NCBI GenBank assembly: GCA_037178975.1
Contig: JASJZH010000002.1
Span: forward strand, 1,178,001-1,242,000
Direction of reading: 5' to 3'
Source: Oscheius tipulae
Lineage: Eukaryota > Nematoda > Chromadorea > Rhabditida > Rhabditidae
DNA: 64,000 nt
Numbering within the stretch: the stretch's first letter is position 1; each line of letters starts with the position of its first letter. The notes under the pieces are model-generated. The model was not told the DNA's origin, ran no database searches, and saw only the letters and a program-made list of their open reading frames with translations. The translations under genes were made by a program, and so were the position numbers. Below are positions 1 through 12,100 of this stretch, piece by piece.

Positions 1-806
1 ACCTTTGTTGTTTTGACCCACTCTCTCTCTCCGATTTGGGTGGTTTTTCGCGTGACCCATAGCTTTCGAATCTCGACTTCCGGTTGGAATCTGTCCCTTC
101 GTCTCTCTGCCTTTCCGTCTCTGTGTCTCTTTGCCTTTTTGCCTCTCTGTCTCACTGCCTCTCTGTTTCTCTGTCTCTCAATCCCTCTGTTGTACATAAC
201 TTCCTGAACCCTGGCTGGAAAACAGGAAGTCATTACACGAATTCCAAATCTGAACACCTCCACTCTTGACTTTCACCCGTTCCTTCTCGCGCCTGACTCT
301 CTTCCCCTATCAACAATGCATTCCTAAACGACCTAGTCCTTAGCGCGTTGCTCCCTTCGTTGTTCAGACTTCGTCGTCCATAAATAATGTTCCGACGTTC
401 CCTTTCACACCTTGCACCTTTTTTTGTGACGGGGCTGAACTCGTGGTCCTGGGGAGCTTGAATGACTGTTAATGAAGAGGAGGAGGGTTTGGAATAAATC
501 GGGATCTCTTACTGAGTGATTACTGATCACATTTGAATCTCTTTCTGGTAGGACGGGCTATTGCTCAGTTGTGTAGCTCTCCCATTCTGCTCTGAACTTT
601 AGAGCACTGTCTTGACTTTCCCTGTTCCTGTTTGACTACCGATACGATTGAGAAAAAAATGCTCTCTTGAGTCATCAAAGAACTGTCAGCTACTGTAGCA
701 CGACCTCTAGAGTTGTCCTTCTAGATCCCATACGACTTCCAAGGAACCCAAATAAGCGCCTTTGACCTTCTATCTTGCACCCATTGTCTTGACGTCACGG
801 TCCACT
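1..806. other. upstream region, no gene supported
   Basis: I see no exon chain that holds a frame. Positions about 105-185 are a degenerate CTCTGT pyrimidine tract that creates spurious serine/leucine/cysteine-rich reading frames. A 5' exon of the candidate gene that follows could lie here. Confidence 0.4.
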
Positions 807-1617
807 ATGGTCTTTCCCACATCATCTTATAAGACCGTCTTGGTCAAGAACCCCTATTCTTCAATGTTATTCCTACTCCATGAGCGCGAAAAAGCTTCAG
901 GTTCTTTCAGAAAAAGTTCATACATGCCTATTTCAGTGGTCAATCAGTCGAGACGTGGTTTTCAACGGGTTGCTCCGAGTGGGTCGTCCTCTTCATTGAA
1001 GTTCAAGGAAATAGGTAAGGGATATTGTCACTATCACTTAGTGACTCTCAATTTTCAGACCACTTAGAAGTAGAGCTTAGCCGTGCTCCTTCCCAACTGG
1101 GTATCCTCTGCCGACATTGTTCCGCCTCTGACGTCTGCTGTCCCAAAGCTCAACAGGTTAGTTCTCATATGCTCTCCCTCTGTCTCTCAGCCTCTTACTC
1201 CACATATTGTCTCCCATAATGTTACGTTTTAATTAAATTGACGCGGAGACACCTTGTTCCTTTTCCCTCAAAGTCTTTGTGACTCAAACAGCTGTTCCCG
1301 CGGCACAAGTTCCGTCTAAAAACCTATGAGAGAGACCGAGGAGATTTCAAATTTTCTATGCCAAGGTCCTCGCATCTTTCGCGCTCTTATTGGGTGCAGG
1401 TGTCCCATCTTTTTCTAGTACCAGTTCCGTATCACAGAGTGGTATGGGCATAGTTTTCCGTCTCTCTGTCTCTCTCTTTCTTTATCTCTCTGTCTCTCTG
1501 TCTCTCTGCCTCCTTTCGCCTCAATAATCTTATTCCTAGACCCACCGGGAACTAGGCAAAAGGTCTCTTTGCCGCTTCATCAATAATGTTCCGGCAAAGT
1601 TCAAAAAGCCCGTGTGA
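807..1617 (+). CDS. candidate orphan gene, 4 exons, about 163 aa
   Basis: I do not recognise this protein. Four open segments (807-1014, 1059-1156, 1292-1399, 1540-1617) have GT donors and AG acceptors and join with matching phases (1, 0, 0) into one frame from an ATG to a TGA. The predicted protein is basic and Ser/Arg-rich at the N-terminus, has a short cysteine cluster around residues 87-97 (CRHCSASDVCC), and ends in a Lys-rich tail (KFKKPV). There is no obvious signal peptide or membrane segment. The start is uncertain because no trans-splice acceptor sits near 807, so an earlier exon may exist. The end is also uncertain: a GT at 1612 could splice on to open segments near 1676-1735 and 1819-1890. 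The continuous frame across three junctions is the main support; function is unknown. Confidence 0.42.
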
Positions 1618-2707
1618 AGGGAAGGCTCCTTTTAGGCTTCCTTTACAAGTTTGTCTCATATTTTCTTGTCCAAAAGTACCAGAGCCCTGTGTCAACTGAC
1701 CAATACCACGATAAACATAGTCCGAGTACGTCAAGGTCAACATTCGAGGGACTGTTTTCTAGTTCAGTCGCGCTTTTTGGTCTACTAGTCCTGTCTCTTT
1801 CTCTGTCAGAGTTCGCAAAAGGCCTTCCTGTTACGCCAGCTGTCCGTGGGACGACTTCCCGGCATGATGATAACCAGTTCCGATCAGTAGTTTAGCCTGG
1901 TAGCACAGCTTTCCCTTTTGCATTCTTATTGGGAGAGAGACAGTGAGACAGAGTGGAAGTTACAGTGACAGGATACTTTCTCTACTCCCAGGAAATCGTA
2001 CAAATCATAACGGGCTGAGGGAAAAGCCATAAAAGTAACGAGGTACTTCGGCCTGGTTCAGTCTACCAAAGCTCCTGCTGCTAACTGACCGACTCTCTTA
2101 TCTCTCCCGCCTCAATCAAGGACCGATTCAGTTTATCAGGGCGGGCTGTTTCATAAGAACTCTCCAAAGAAGTGTCCAGCTGTTTTTCCTCCGCTCTCCG
2201 ACCTCCTCTCTTACCCTCTCTGTGACGTTCGACGCTTTTGTTGTCCAATTTCCCGAGACTGAGTCTTCATCTCTATTTTCCCGCTCATTTTTCTTGCGCC
2301 CGGTGAGAGAGGGAGGGAAGGCTCATTTCTCATGGTTCACCTGTTCCTAGGGGAAGGGAAACAAAGGACTTGGGTCGGGATGACCCAAGTGCAAGGAGGG
2401 GTATGTCCTTGGGAATCCTTCAGAGAGTACAAAGAGGGGACAGGTGTAGCAATCTCTCTCAGCTGTCTCTCATTCTTCCCTTGACTGACCCAACTGATCC
2501 CAGTTTTTAGAATTCTTGAGACAGAGAGACTGAAAGACAAAGATACAGATATACAGAGAGAGACAGAAAGACAGAGTGACAGAGAGAGAAACCGAGAGGC
2601 AGAGACATTCTCAATAAAAAGTATTGTTTGTTCTTCCGACATCTCTCCGGGTTTTTTGTACAAATATCTCTCTTCCTCTTGACTCTTACTCCCTGTCTCT
2701 CTTTCAG
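1618..2707. other. intergenic, possible extra exons and a CAGAGA tract
   Basis: Two short open segments with plausible splice sites (about 1676-1735 and 1819-1890) could be alternative 3' exons of the preceding candidate gene. Positions 2520-2606 are a degenerate CAGAGA tract. No independent gene is supported. Confidence 0.35.
2520..2606. repeat. degenerate CAGAGA hexamer tract
   Basis: Runs of GACAGAGAGA-type units, the complement of the CTCTGT tracts seen throughout the window. It lies shortly upstream of the MARCH gene start. Confidence 0.7.
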
Positions 2708-2710
2708 GAA

Positions 2711-4331
2711 ATGTCTTCGCCCTCACTCCCATCCCTGTACTCTCTAGCCCCTTCCGACCTCTCCACGAACGAGCCTATCTGCAGGATATGTCATTGCTGC
2801 TGGCCAGCCGATCCTTCAGGTGGGATTTTTTCTTGGTTTTTGTTTTCTGGAGCAGTCTCTTATCAGAGTGTGCACTTTCAGCGCCTGACCGTCCAACGTT
2901 CATTAAAAAGCACAAAACTTTGGGAGAAAAACTGATCAATAGGGCTCTAAGAAGAGTGGTAATCTGTTCGGTAAATGTTTGGTAGCACAGTTTCTGTCGA
3001 AGCCTATGGCATCTTCGGTACTGGGGTGAACAAAATTAGGGTAAAAATGCGTACAAACAGTTGAAAATTTGCTCAGCTTGTATATTATGCAACTGACTCG
3101 ACAGCTAGACAGCTGTAAAAAAACGTTTGTGTTATGAACTCGACAGTTAGATAAGTGTAAAAAGTTTGTGGTCTACCGACTCGAGAGTTAGACAGCAATA
3201 AGTGGTAGTGTATCTGACTTCACAGTTTTGAATATTTTCCCAGGAAGAAAACTGACTCACGTTTTCCTGCCCTTTCCCCTTATCTATTGCAGAAAAAGGT
3301 GAAATTGTTTCGGATCCCATGACTTTTGAAGAAGTCCTGCCTACGAAGTGGTCACAAGGCATTCGGTCAGAGACACACGATTCTTGAAAAAGTTAAGGGA
3401 TAAAACTTTTGAATGGTCCCGACAATTAGAATTTGGGTCCAGTCACGAAACTTAAGGAATTTCGGAATTTTGGGGCCGTCACGACACACCACTTTTCCAG
3501 ACCCTCTGATCTCTCCTTGCCGCTGCTCCGGCTCTCTTCAATATGTCCACGCCTCGTGTCTCATGCACTGGCTGGACATCTCCTCCCGAAAATTGCATCG
3601 CCCAGCCATCTGTGAGCTCTGTCTCTACAAGTACAGGAGGAGACGGACCTTTAAGGTAAGCCCTACTGATTCCAATTGAGATTCTTTTTCAGTACCGCGA
3701 CATGAAGATGCCAGAGTGCTCCGATAGGGATGTTCGCTACTATACTCTCTTCATCTGTGCTCTAGTACTGGTGGTACTGTCGGCCGCGGCGACAGTCGTC
3801 TGTTTCCAAATGGATAAACAGAGTACCAGTAACCAGACGATGTTTGGTCAGCCGACTCAGACTACTACCGAAGCTGCGGCTTTGGAACCAGACAATGATG
3901 ACCGACTGTCTAAAGATGTGAGTACTGAGAGAGACAGTGACAGTACTTACTCCCTCTCTCTTCCAGATGGACAACCACTTGAGTACAATTTTACTGATCT
4001 CTGCAATAGTCTTCTTCTTCAGCTTCTTCCTCTCAATGTACGCTCATGTCAAGGTACTCTCACTTTAGCTGTTCTGACTGACTCTCTCTTTTAGTCCGGT
4101 CTGAGCTTCTGCAATTACCTCGTGTTGTGCTGGAGTTCGAATCTCGAGTGGTCCATCGAGGAGTACAAGCAATCACGCGACAGCCAGTATCTCAATAAGC
4201 TCGAAGAGCTTCGAAGGAAGATCAATGGTTAGTTTTTGCCTCTCTGTCTCATCCCGACTCTTCCAGAAAAGGCGAAAAAGGCAGCCGATGAAGTGGAGCC
4301 TCTCCGGAGTTCGATCATCGTCATCGAATAG
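2711..4331 (+). CDS. MARCH-type RING-CH E3 ubiquitin ligase, membrane protein
   Basis: Six exons (2711-2819, 3501-3655, 3693-3917, 3967-4053, 4095-4227, 4267-4331) join in frame to 257 aa. The RINGv domain spans residues about 23-78 and has the full C4HC3 set: Cys24, Cys27, Cys43, Cys45, His53, Cys56, Cys74, Cys77, with Trp60 at the usual E2-contact region. Two hydrophobic segments follow at about 107-126 and 170-190, the classic two-transmembrane MARCH layout with both ends cytosolic, and then a charged Lys/Glu tail. Family members ubiquitinate membrane proteins in endosomes or at the cell surface and steer them to degradation; the substrate cannot be told. The start is chosen because an AG acceptor (CTTTCAG) lies 3 nt before the ATG, as expected for trans-splicing. 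Closest in layout to MARCH1/8. Confidence 0.85.
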
Positions 4332-7300
4332 TCTCTCCCTACTCCTCAAGTGTCTTTCTCATCGGTTCCAAGCCTCCAAACGGGTCACGATCTCTTCCAA
4401 ACCCAAAACAGCCTTCCTTGGCGACCATTAAGTGCCGTTCACTTCTTTATTTGTTTCCCCCACACTTTTTGTCGCAATAAATGTGATATATCACAGGCCG
4501 CTTTCAGAACATCTGCTGGCGCGCATTTGTCACCTCGGCTTCTCGCATAATGAATGGCGCCTAGCATTCTCTCTCTTTGCAGCCATTTACATAATTTCGC
4601 GTGAAGTAATGACCGAATGGGTAGGGATCATTTGCGGATTATTAGGGCAGCGGTCTCGGACAATAAGGACCCGAGAAGAGGGGATTAGAGAGCCACTTTA
4701 GCATGGCTTCATGAGCTCGGAGCTGCATGAAATATTGTCGCTGTGGGAGGGTGACAGAGACCGTATGCAGTAAGAAAGAAAAAGAGAGACGCAGCAGGGG
4801 ACAAGTGCTGCTTATTGCAATACACAGAAATTCAGTGAACTAGCACAGAGCCAGAACTATAAAAACACCAGACGCGGAGAAGCTTTTACGGCTTTTACGC
4901 TTTTAGCTGTAGGAAGTGGGAAAATCAGACGTACCAGACCATTGCACCGTCTTCTTGGAGACGGAGGAGAGTGACAGTAACTTTACCATGACAACTCTTG
5001 TAGTGACAGGCACAGCGAGCCAATGACGACAGGGACCTAAAAAGTGACAGCAGAGAGACGTAATGACAAAGAATAACAGGGAGACAGGACACTCCAAACT
5101 ACTGAAGCTTTCTGACAACGGGAGCACTGGCGATCTAGATGCCTTCGCGCCTTCCTGTACTCAAGTTACTGAAAGCGTGTTTTGTTTGGAGCTTCGAGAG
5201 AAGTTTTGGATACTTTTGAACAGAGTTCGTAGGAACTCGCTTTTGGCTTTTGGAAAAAGTTGTGTAAGAAAGTATATTCTAGAGGAGAGACAGAGAGACA
5301 AAGAGGCAAAGAGGCAGAGAGACGTAAAGACAAAGGAATAGAAAGACCAAGAGACAGGGAGACATAAAGACGAAGGGACAGATAGAGTGAGAGACATAGA
5401 GACAGAAAAACACTCTCACCGTCCACTGTTTCTCACTCCCTCTCATTCTTCGAAAACGTTCCAAAGAAGCAGATGCGACCAAGTAGAACAAAAAAGTTGG
5501 CAGGTGTTCCATCGGAAGATGGCCAACAGCCCCCTACTACACCCGTAATTGACATCACTTTCTTCCCTTCTCCCCTTCCCCAGTTTCTAATCTCCTTCCG
5601 AAAGTTGCATCTTTTCGCGTGAGCTCCTGTCAGTCATAACTCATTTTTTTGTTTTCCCGCCTCTATAAGCACTGGCTACTTCCCCGAGGGAATTAGTAGG
5701 ATTTGCGCAACTGCCCGCGAGTGAGAGAGACTGGGCGGTCTCGAACCAAATGACCCGGTCAAGGACTCACAGTAATCCGGACCTGATTACCTGAGAAAAC
5801 AAAGAAATCCTATTGGGCGGACTGATCGGTACAGAATAGCTGATAGTCCTCAGTTGTTAACCCAAATATTTATGGCCTCGTATCGATAGGGGACAAACAA
5901 GAGTCAGGTTGTTGAGTCATCTTCTGTCTCTCTGTCTCTCTGCCTCCTTTCCTCCCTGTCTCTTTGCCTCTTTGTCTTTCTGTCTTTTTGTCTCTGTTTC
6001 TCAGTCTCTCACTCTTCTACTTCCCCAGAGAGCATCTCATGTCCATTTCGACCCCAATCGCATCCTGTTGACAACTCCAATCCGCAACAATTCTTCTCCA
6101 ACTCTCGTTCTTTCATCTCGTCCCATTAATTTTCGACCCTCGCTCTCTTGAGAGCGAGAGCGCCTGTTCCCCACCAAAAACTCACCACACAATATATGTG
6201 AGCAGCTTGTGGCCATCAATCAGTCCCAGAGGGGGGCTGGACAGTCTACACGCTCCCTTTCCTCCCATTGTCAGTTCCGAGGCCGAGTCCAAATTAACTC
6301 CGACTCTCTCTCTCTCCCTCACTCTCTACATTGTCAACCTTCATACAACTTTCGGAATCTCGTCTCGGAGACTAAGAGAGTCCATTATCACGCTCCAAAT
6401 GGTTCCCTTTGAATCCTTGAGGATCCCTTTCTCTGTCTCTCTTTCTCACACCCTTATACTCTTGTCTCCTACCTAATTGACAGGGATAAGTGACAGTTCA
6501 TCTAATATGTCTCCCCAAATTGCCAGGAATCTTCCAGGACTAGGTTTCTCCCCTGTATGGGAGCTTTTTCATCAGTTTTCGGCCACCGAAGGTAGCCGCG
6601 TATTTGCTCTAATAGGATTAAACCGATAAGAGAAGCTGGTAGGGGAGGAAGAGTCTGTTCTTTTGAGATATCAGGGTGGGATTTTAGAAGTAGAATAGCC
6701 AGCATTTTGCTGGAAGAGTAACCAAGTTTACACGCTTCTTCTAAAGGACAGGGGGATTGGTAACGATAGAAGAACAGACCATTGGTGAGATTCTATCTGA
6801 CCTGAAGTCATGCAGGCAGACAGACAGAACGAGTCAAAGACTGTCATGTTAACTGGATCACTGACTCATAGTTTTTCCGAAACAGTCTCTGTCACCAAAG
6901 ACTTTCTACAGACTGCTATCAGAGACTGACATAGTTCCAAATTCCAGTTTGTCAGCTGTCCCAATGATTATCACTATGTCTTGCTAGTCTTCATTCCATT
7001 AGGCTATTGATAATACCATGAGTTTTGTCCATGTGCTTCTGTTTTAACGTGGACAGTAGATAGTTCAGATCTAAAAGTCACAGCTTCAAAGATATTGGGG
7101 TTCAATGTCACAAACCCCTTTTTCTGTAATACCTTTTCTCTCTCTATTTGAATTTGGCGCACATTCCGCCGCTCGGAATTTCAGAATTATACGAGTCTTT
7201 ATTGAGTCTGGTTTTTCGGTTCTCATCTTGCTCTCTTGTTGCGTTCAGCTTCAGGCTCTCGCATATTTTTTGTTGTGTAGAACAAAAGATAATAAACATA

Positions 7301-8577
7301 TAAAACTTTCCCATCTAAAAACGTTCTATTTGTCTTCTCCGAGCTTTCTCATGGGTCGACTAAGATAAAGACTCGTATAATTCTCACACTAGGAAAAATT
7401 CACCATCGAGCGAGTTCTTCTTAAATACATGATATTATCTCGTTTCGTGCTCAAACAGAGTCTTCTCGGGTTAGGTAAAACTATTCCCGATTTCAATGCA
7501 AACAAACTCAAGCTATCTGTGTGATATGGTACACCGAACTTCATAGTCCGAAGAGCACAAAGAGATTTACTAGCCGGTCGGTACCGGGACATTGACATTG
7601 GGGGGCAAGCCACTATCTGATTTCTATATTTTTTCGCCTTTTTCTTTCTCATACGATTCATCAGTCAATTTTCATTTCCCTTATTTCCCCCATTTCCCTT
7701 AAAAAAACGATGCTCTTTGTTTGTCTCTCTCTCTCTCTTTCCATCCAATCAGCTGCTCCTATTTGTTTTTATAGCCTTCCCCTTAAAATTGAAGCCAACA
7801 CTTCCGGGCTGCCTTCTGAATTCTGAAGTTCAGAGCTAGAGAGCTCAATTCGGTCTCGTTCCTTTTCGGCAATAAACAGTTTATATTTTTGGCGGCGTCG
7901 TCCCAAAAAAACTGATTCATTCGAATTCGGTCGTCTGCCAGCCATCTGCCTATAGTTTTTCCTACCTTTTCATTATTCTCGGGCTGCTTTTTGTAGCTGT
8001 GAGAAGGCGAGAGGCAATAAAAGGGAATGATCCGTTTGACGGCTGGGGCACGGCCATGACGTAGGCTTTTCCTCTTTTCTTTCCAGTTTTTTGGGATCTT
8101 CTTGTCTCTCTCAACTCTCCATTCCAGTGACCAGAACTATTCGATCCGGACTCCATCATATTCTGAGTTCAAAGAAGTCAGTAGTCAGATAGGAACTGGC
8201 AGATACTCTGAAGTCAAGACACCAGATTCCTCCCTTATGTGTTTGGTTTTTGCCAGACCAACTATATTGCTTTGATCAGTTTAGATGATACGGGTGGTAA
8301 GAGCTAGGTTCAATCTGAAGAATTTTTCATAGCCAGGCTAGGTCAGTCAGTCGGGAGTAGATGATTCAAAGATGCATGACCTTTCTCGGCTGGCTTTCAT
8401 CTGTCTTCCAAGTCGGGCATCATACCGTACCGACCTCGATCGAGTAACTTTTCTGTTTCAGTATAGCTTCCTGTTGCGTGGCAAACTGACCCGATCTTTC
8501 ACACCCTCTCTCTTTCTTGTCTGAGTAGGCAGGGACTGTATATAGTTTGACTGTGTCAAGTTGCTGACTGATGCTGT
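4332..8577. other. 4.2-kb intergenic region, no gene supported
   Basis: Contains CAGAGA/CTCTGT tracts (about 5282-5408 and 5925-6012) and AT-rich stretches (7000-7950). Open frames such as 7105-7368 (+) and 7389-7661 (-) overlap one another, have no family resemblance and no consistent splice partners, so I do not call them. Confidence 0.4.
4476..4481 (+). terminator. poly(A) signal AATAAA of the MARCH gene
   Basis: A canonical AATAAA lies about 145 bp after the stop codon, followed by T-rich sequence. It is the likely 3' end signal. Confidence 0.6.
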
Positions 8578-8813
8578 ATGGTATTTGACTCGTTTCAAAG
8601 CAGGCTGTTAGCTATATCTGAAAACATTGTCTCTGAAGTCTTGTATGAATATTCTATGAAACGATCGGATAGTTGGTTCGGATTCAAGACTAAACAGGTA
8701 GGTCCCTCCCGATCATTTCCAATTCACATGCCCCTATTCCCTATTCCAAATATCATCAGCTGGAGCCAGTCATCGATGAAAACAATGAAACACAATTCTC
8801 TGACAAACAATGA
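8578..8813 (+). CDS. candidate small two-exon gene or 3' exons, about 57 aa
   Basis: Exons 8578-8697 and 8760-8813 join in phase 0 (donor GTAGGT, acceptor ATCATCAG) and give an acidic 57-aa peptide with mixed polar composition, unlike the CT-tract frames around it. No family is recognised. It could be the 3' end of a longer gene or chance. It lies 320 bp upstream of the R-Ras start on the same strand. Confidence 0.27.
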
Positions 8814-9133
8814 GCTCATAGAAAATCCGTCGGGAACAAGCCTGATTCTTCATCCTCTGTCTCTCTATTGCTCTGTTTCTCTCTTGCCACAACAAACCTC
8901 TTCAACTTCTAATTACCTACCAAGACTTTTCAGATACCTACTCTCCACCCCTAATACCGGCAGCTTCCCGCTGTTTAGAACAGAGAGGAGCACGTGGGGG
9001 TCGCCTTCTCCTTTGGCTGAACGAAGAGTGGGCGGGGCTGAATCGGGCCCGATTTCTCTTGCCCCAGGTCCACACACACACCCATTCTCTCGCTGAACTT
9101 TTGAGAGTGACATATCTCTTTTTTTCTGCAAGA

Positions 9134-12100
9134 ATGGGCGGCAGAACGTCTCCGCCAATTCTTCGCATTGTCGTCGTTGGAGGCGGTGGTGTGGGCAAGT
9201 CCGCACTAACTATCCAGTTCATACAGGTTCGTCAGTTTTTTATATCTTCTTTGAAAAGTGTCTTAAATTACTTTTGAAACTAATTTTCTAGAGCCTAAAA
9301 AGCCTCAGTTACGTTAACAATAAGTTTTGCTGATTTACATTTGTCAAATTCAGAATTGTTCGCCATTTTCCTCATTTTTAGACCGTAAAACTGGTTTTCC
9401 ACCTTTATCTTTGTTTACAAACTTGTAGAGCAGATTAATTTCTACAGCTTTGCAATACATCAAAAAATTCAAAAATCACTTCTTGACGCAGAAAAACGGT
9501 TGGAAAGAGACGCCACAGTACTATTGCTAATGATATGTAAAATCCGTCTGACATCTGACATTTTCGATGCGACGCACAATTTTATAGTTTTGTAAATCGT
9601 TCTTTTTGAGGTGTCTAAGTCAATTTTTTTCGTATTGAGATGTTCTACAAAGTTGTAGCGAAGATTGAAATCGACAACTTTGCGGAGCATGAAAAAGTTG
9701 AAAGCTATGTGTAATTGTTATTTTTCAGCAATACTTTGTCATTGACTACGACCCAACCATTGAAGATTCCTATACTAAACAATGTTTTGTGGATGAGGAT
9801 CTTTGTCGATTAGAAGGTAAGCCAAAAACAGAGACACGGAAGAAAGTGTGACCGTCTTTCTACCGCTGTTTTTTTTTTTTACAATCTTATCGCAAAGCCT
9901 TTAAGTTCTCGACACGGCCGGACAGGAAGAATTTAGCACAATGAGGGAACAATACTTGAGGAATGGAAATGGATTTCTGATAGTTTTTGCCGTCACGGAT
10001 AGGAACAGGTAAGGGGTTCAGCGCTGACAGAGAGATAGAGAGAGAGACAGAGAGACAGAGGGGCAGATGGACAGAGAGACAGAGTGTTGACCCCGCAGTA
10101 TAGCCACCAGTCAGCCGTAGAATTTCATTTCCTTCTGGGCGCAAAAGCAGACCTTTTGACTCCTTTTGAGGGCCCGTATAAACACGTTAAGGAGGCTATT
10201 TTTGACGGGGTACCTAAAGTCAACAACGGTTTTTTGATAGAGGCAATAATCAGTTGTTGGTTGTTTTTGGAGACAGGACAAGAGAACCTTGATCTGTCAT
10301 CCTATACAGTCCAGACAAGCTCCATCTCTCTTCCCTCTCCTTATGTTTGTGTTCGTGTTTCGGACTCTTTTCCTCCGAGAGATCTGAGCCTTTGAGCCTC
10401 TGTACTTTGTTTTAGGCGGGAACCTTTCTACGAGGGGGACTTTAGCCAAGGTCCAGCAGCCTAACCTGTACATTTACGACGCTTTACAACCAGGGCCACT
10501 CCTCCACACCTGGATGTGTTCTAAGGGGAGGGCAAGCTGCTAAGGCTCCTCCCCAACTGTCGGTCCAGTCCGAATGATGTGTCATCTGTTGTTCCGACTC
10601 AGGGTTAGGGGAGGGGGAAGGAAAAATAGCTGAATCACTGATGGGAAAAGGGAGGGGGAACCGACTCTCAAGCAGCCGATTTTTAGCCCGAAGTCGGGTA
10701 AATCGTGACGGGACCCTGCTTCTGGATGCGTAGGGTCTCGTCACGAACTCCCTGAACACCAGTTTTGATCGTGACAAGACCCTGAAAGTCTTCCAGACCT
10801 ATGAGGCTTTGGAGGTCCCGTAACGAACTCTCTGTACCTCTCTGTCCGCCTCAAAAGCGTTCCTTTACTTGTTTCCCATCCCACTTTCCCACCAAAAGGT
10901 CTCCCGCTCCCAAAAACGTAGAGTAGCGCCTCCGGGGGTGTCAAGTGTTGTGGTGGCGGCCGGGTCGCAAAAGACCAAACAAAGCGCCTACGGCGGTATC
11001 GGGGCCGCTCTCTCCTCTCTCTTATCACAACCACAAAAATCGATTCTCCTGTATGATAGTAGGGTGGCTCTGTTGCAATTTTTACGATCCTTGTCGAGAG
11101 CCCAAAACAAGACTTCCAATCTGTTGTGAAGGGAAGTGAGTTTATGGAGGGTGTCGGAATGGCACACACGCACGACGGACATGAACGACCGAAAATGGCT
11201 GTTGAGAGTGCGATTTATGGGTAGCAGTTTGGCTGCCAATGAGGGCACAGAGAGAAAGGCAAAAAGGGAAGAGAACAACAAAGCAGAGAGACAGAAACAT
11301 TGTGAGACAGAGACAGACTGTCTCTCTCCTTTTTCAGTTTATTGCATCCTCTCGCTCATCCTCTTCTCTGGCGTTTTATCAATGTTGCGCTTCCGTCCGC
11401 ACCTTCAGAGCGAGCGTGAAAGCATTCGAACGGGGACTGGGAGATCCGCGCGAAACATTCCAACTGGGATTAACACTTCTTCCCCTTGTTCTCTGTTCTA
11501 CCCATTGTCTTGTGTACAGAGAGAGAGAGAGATAGAACTGGTTGAGATCGATCTGATAGCATAACCAGAACTAGCAGAACTAATTGCTGGAGATTTCAGT
11601 TTCGATGAGATTCGACGACTGCACACACTGATCTCGAGAGTCAAGGACAGGGAAGATTTTCCGATTCTGTTAGTGGGGAACAAGGCTGATCTTCTACAGG
11701 AGAGACATGTGAGTGCTGCACACGTAACTATAAGCATGATCCCTCTGTGCCCACCTGTACTGTCTTTATAGAGGCTTCTTTTGGGACGGCACTCCATTTC
11801 TCTTCAGTATCCCCTACTAGAGAGACAGATACAAACCTGTCCACAACTGACTTATGGAATCCTTGTCTAATTCACTTGCTGAGAGTGCCCGGGTAGTGCC
11901 AAGTGTCTCTCCCATTGCGGGTAGCGCCAAAGTGAACCAGCCCAGTGACCATCGATGCGTCTTCTAATATCTGTCTCTCACCCCCTGTCCAATCCCATTC
12001 TCGCCCTCTGTCTCTCTATCTCTTTGTCACTCTGTCTCTCTGTCTCGATGTCCCTCTGCCTCACTGTCTTTCTGTTTCTCTGTGTCTCTGTTTCATTGTC

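Noticed and set aside
8913..9222. two long minus-strand ORFs opposite R-Ras exon 1
   Set aside because: Antisense shadows of the conserved P-loop exon and its GC-rich leader.
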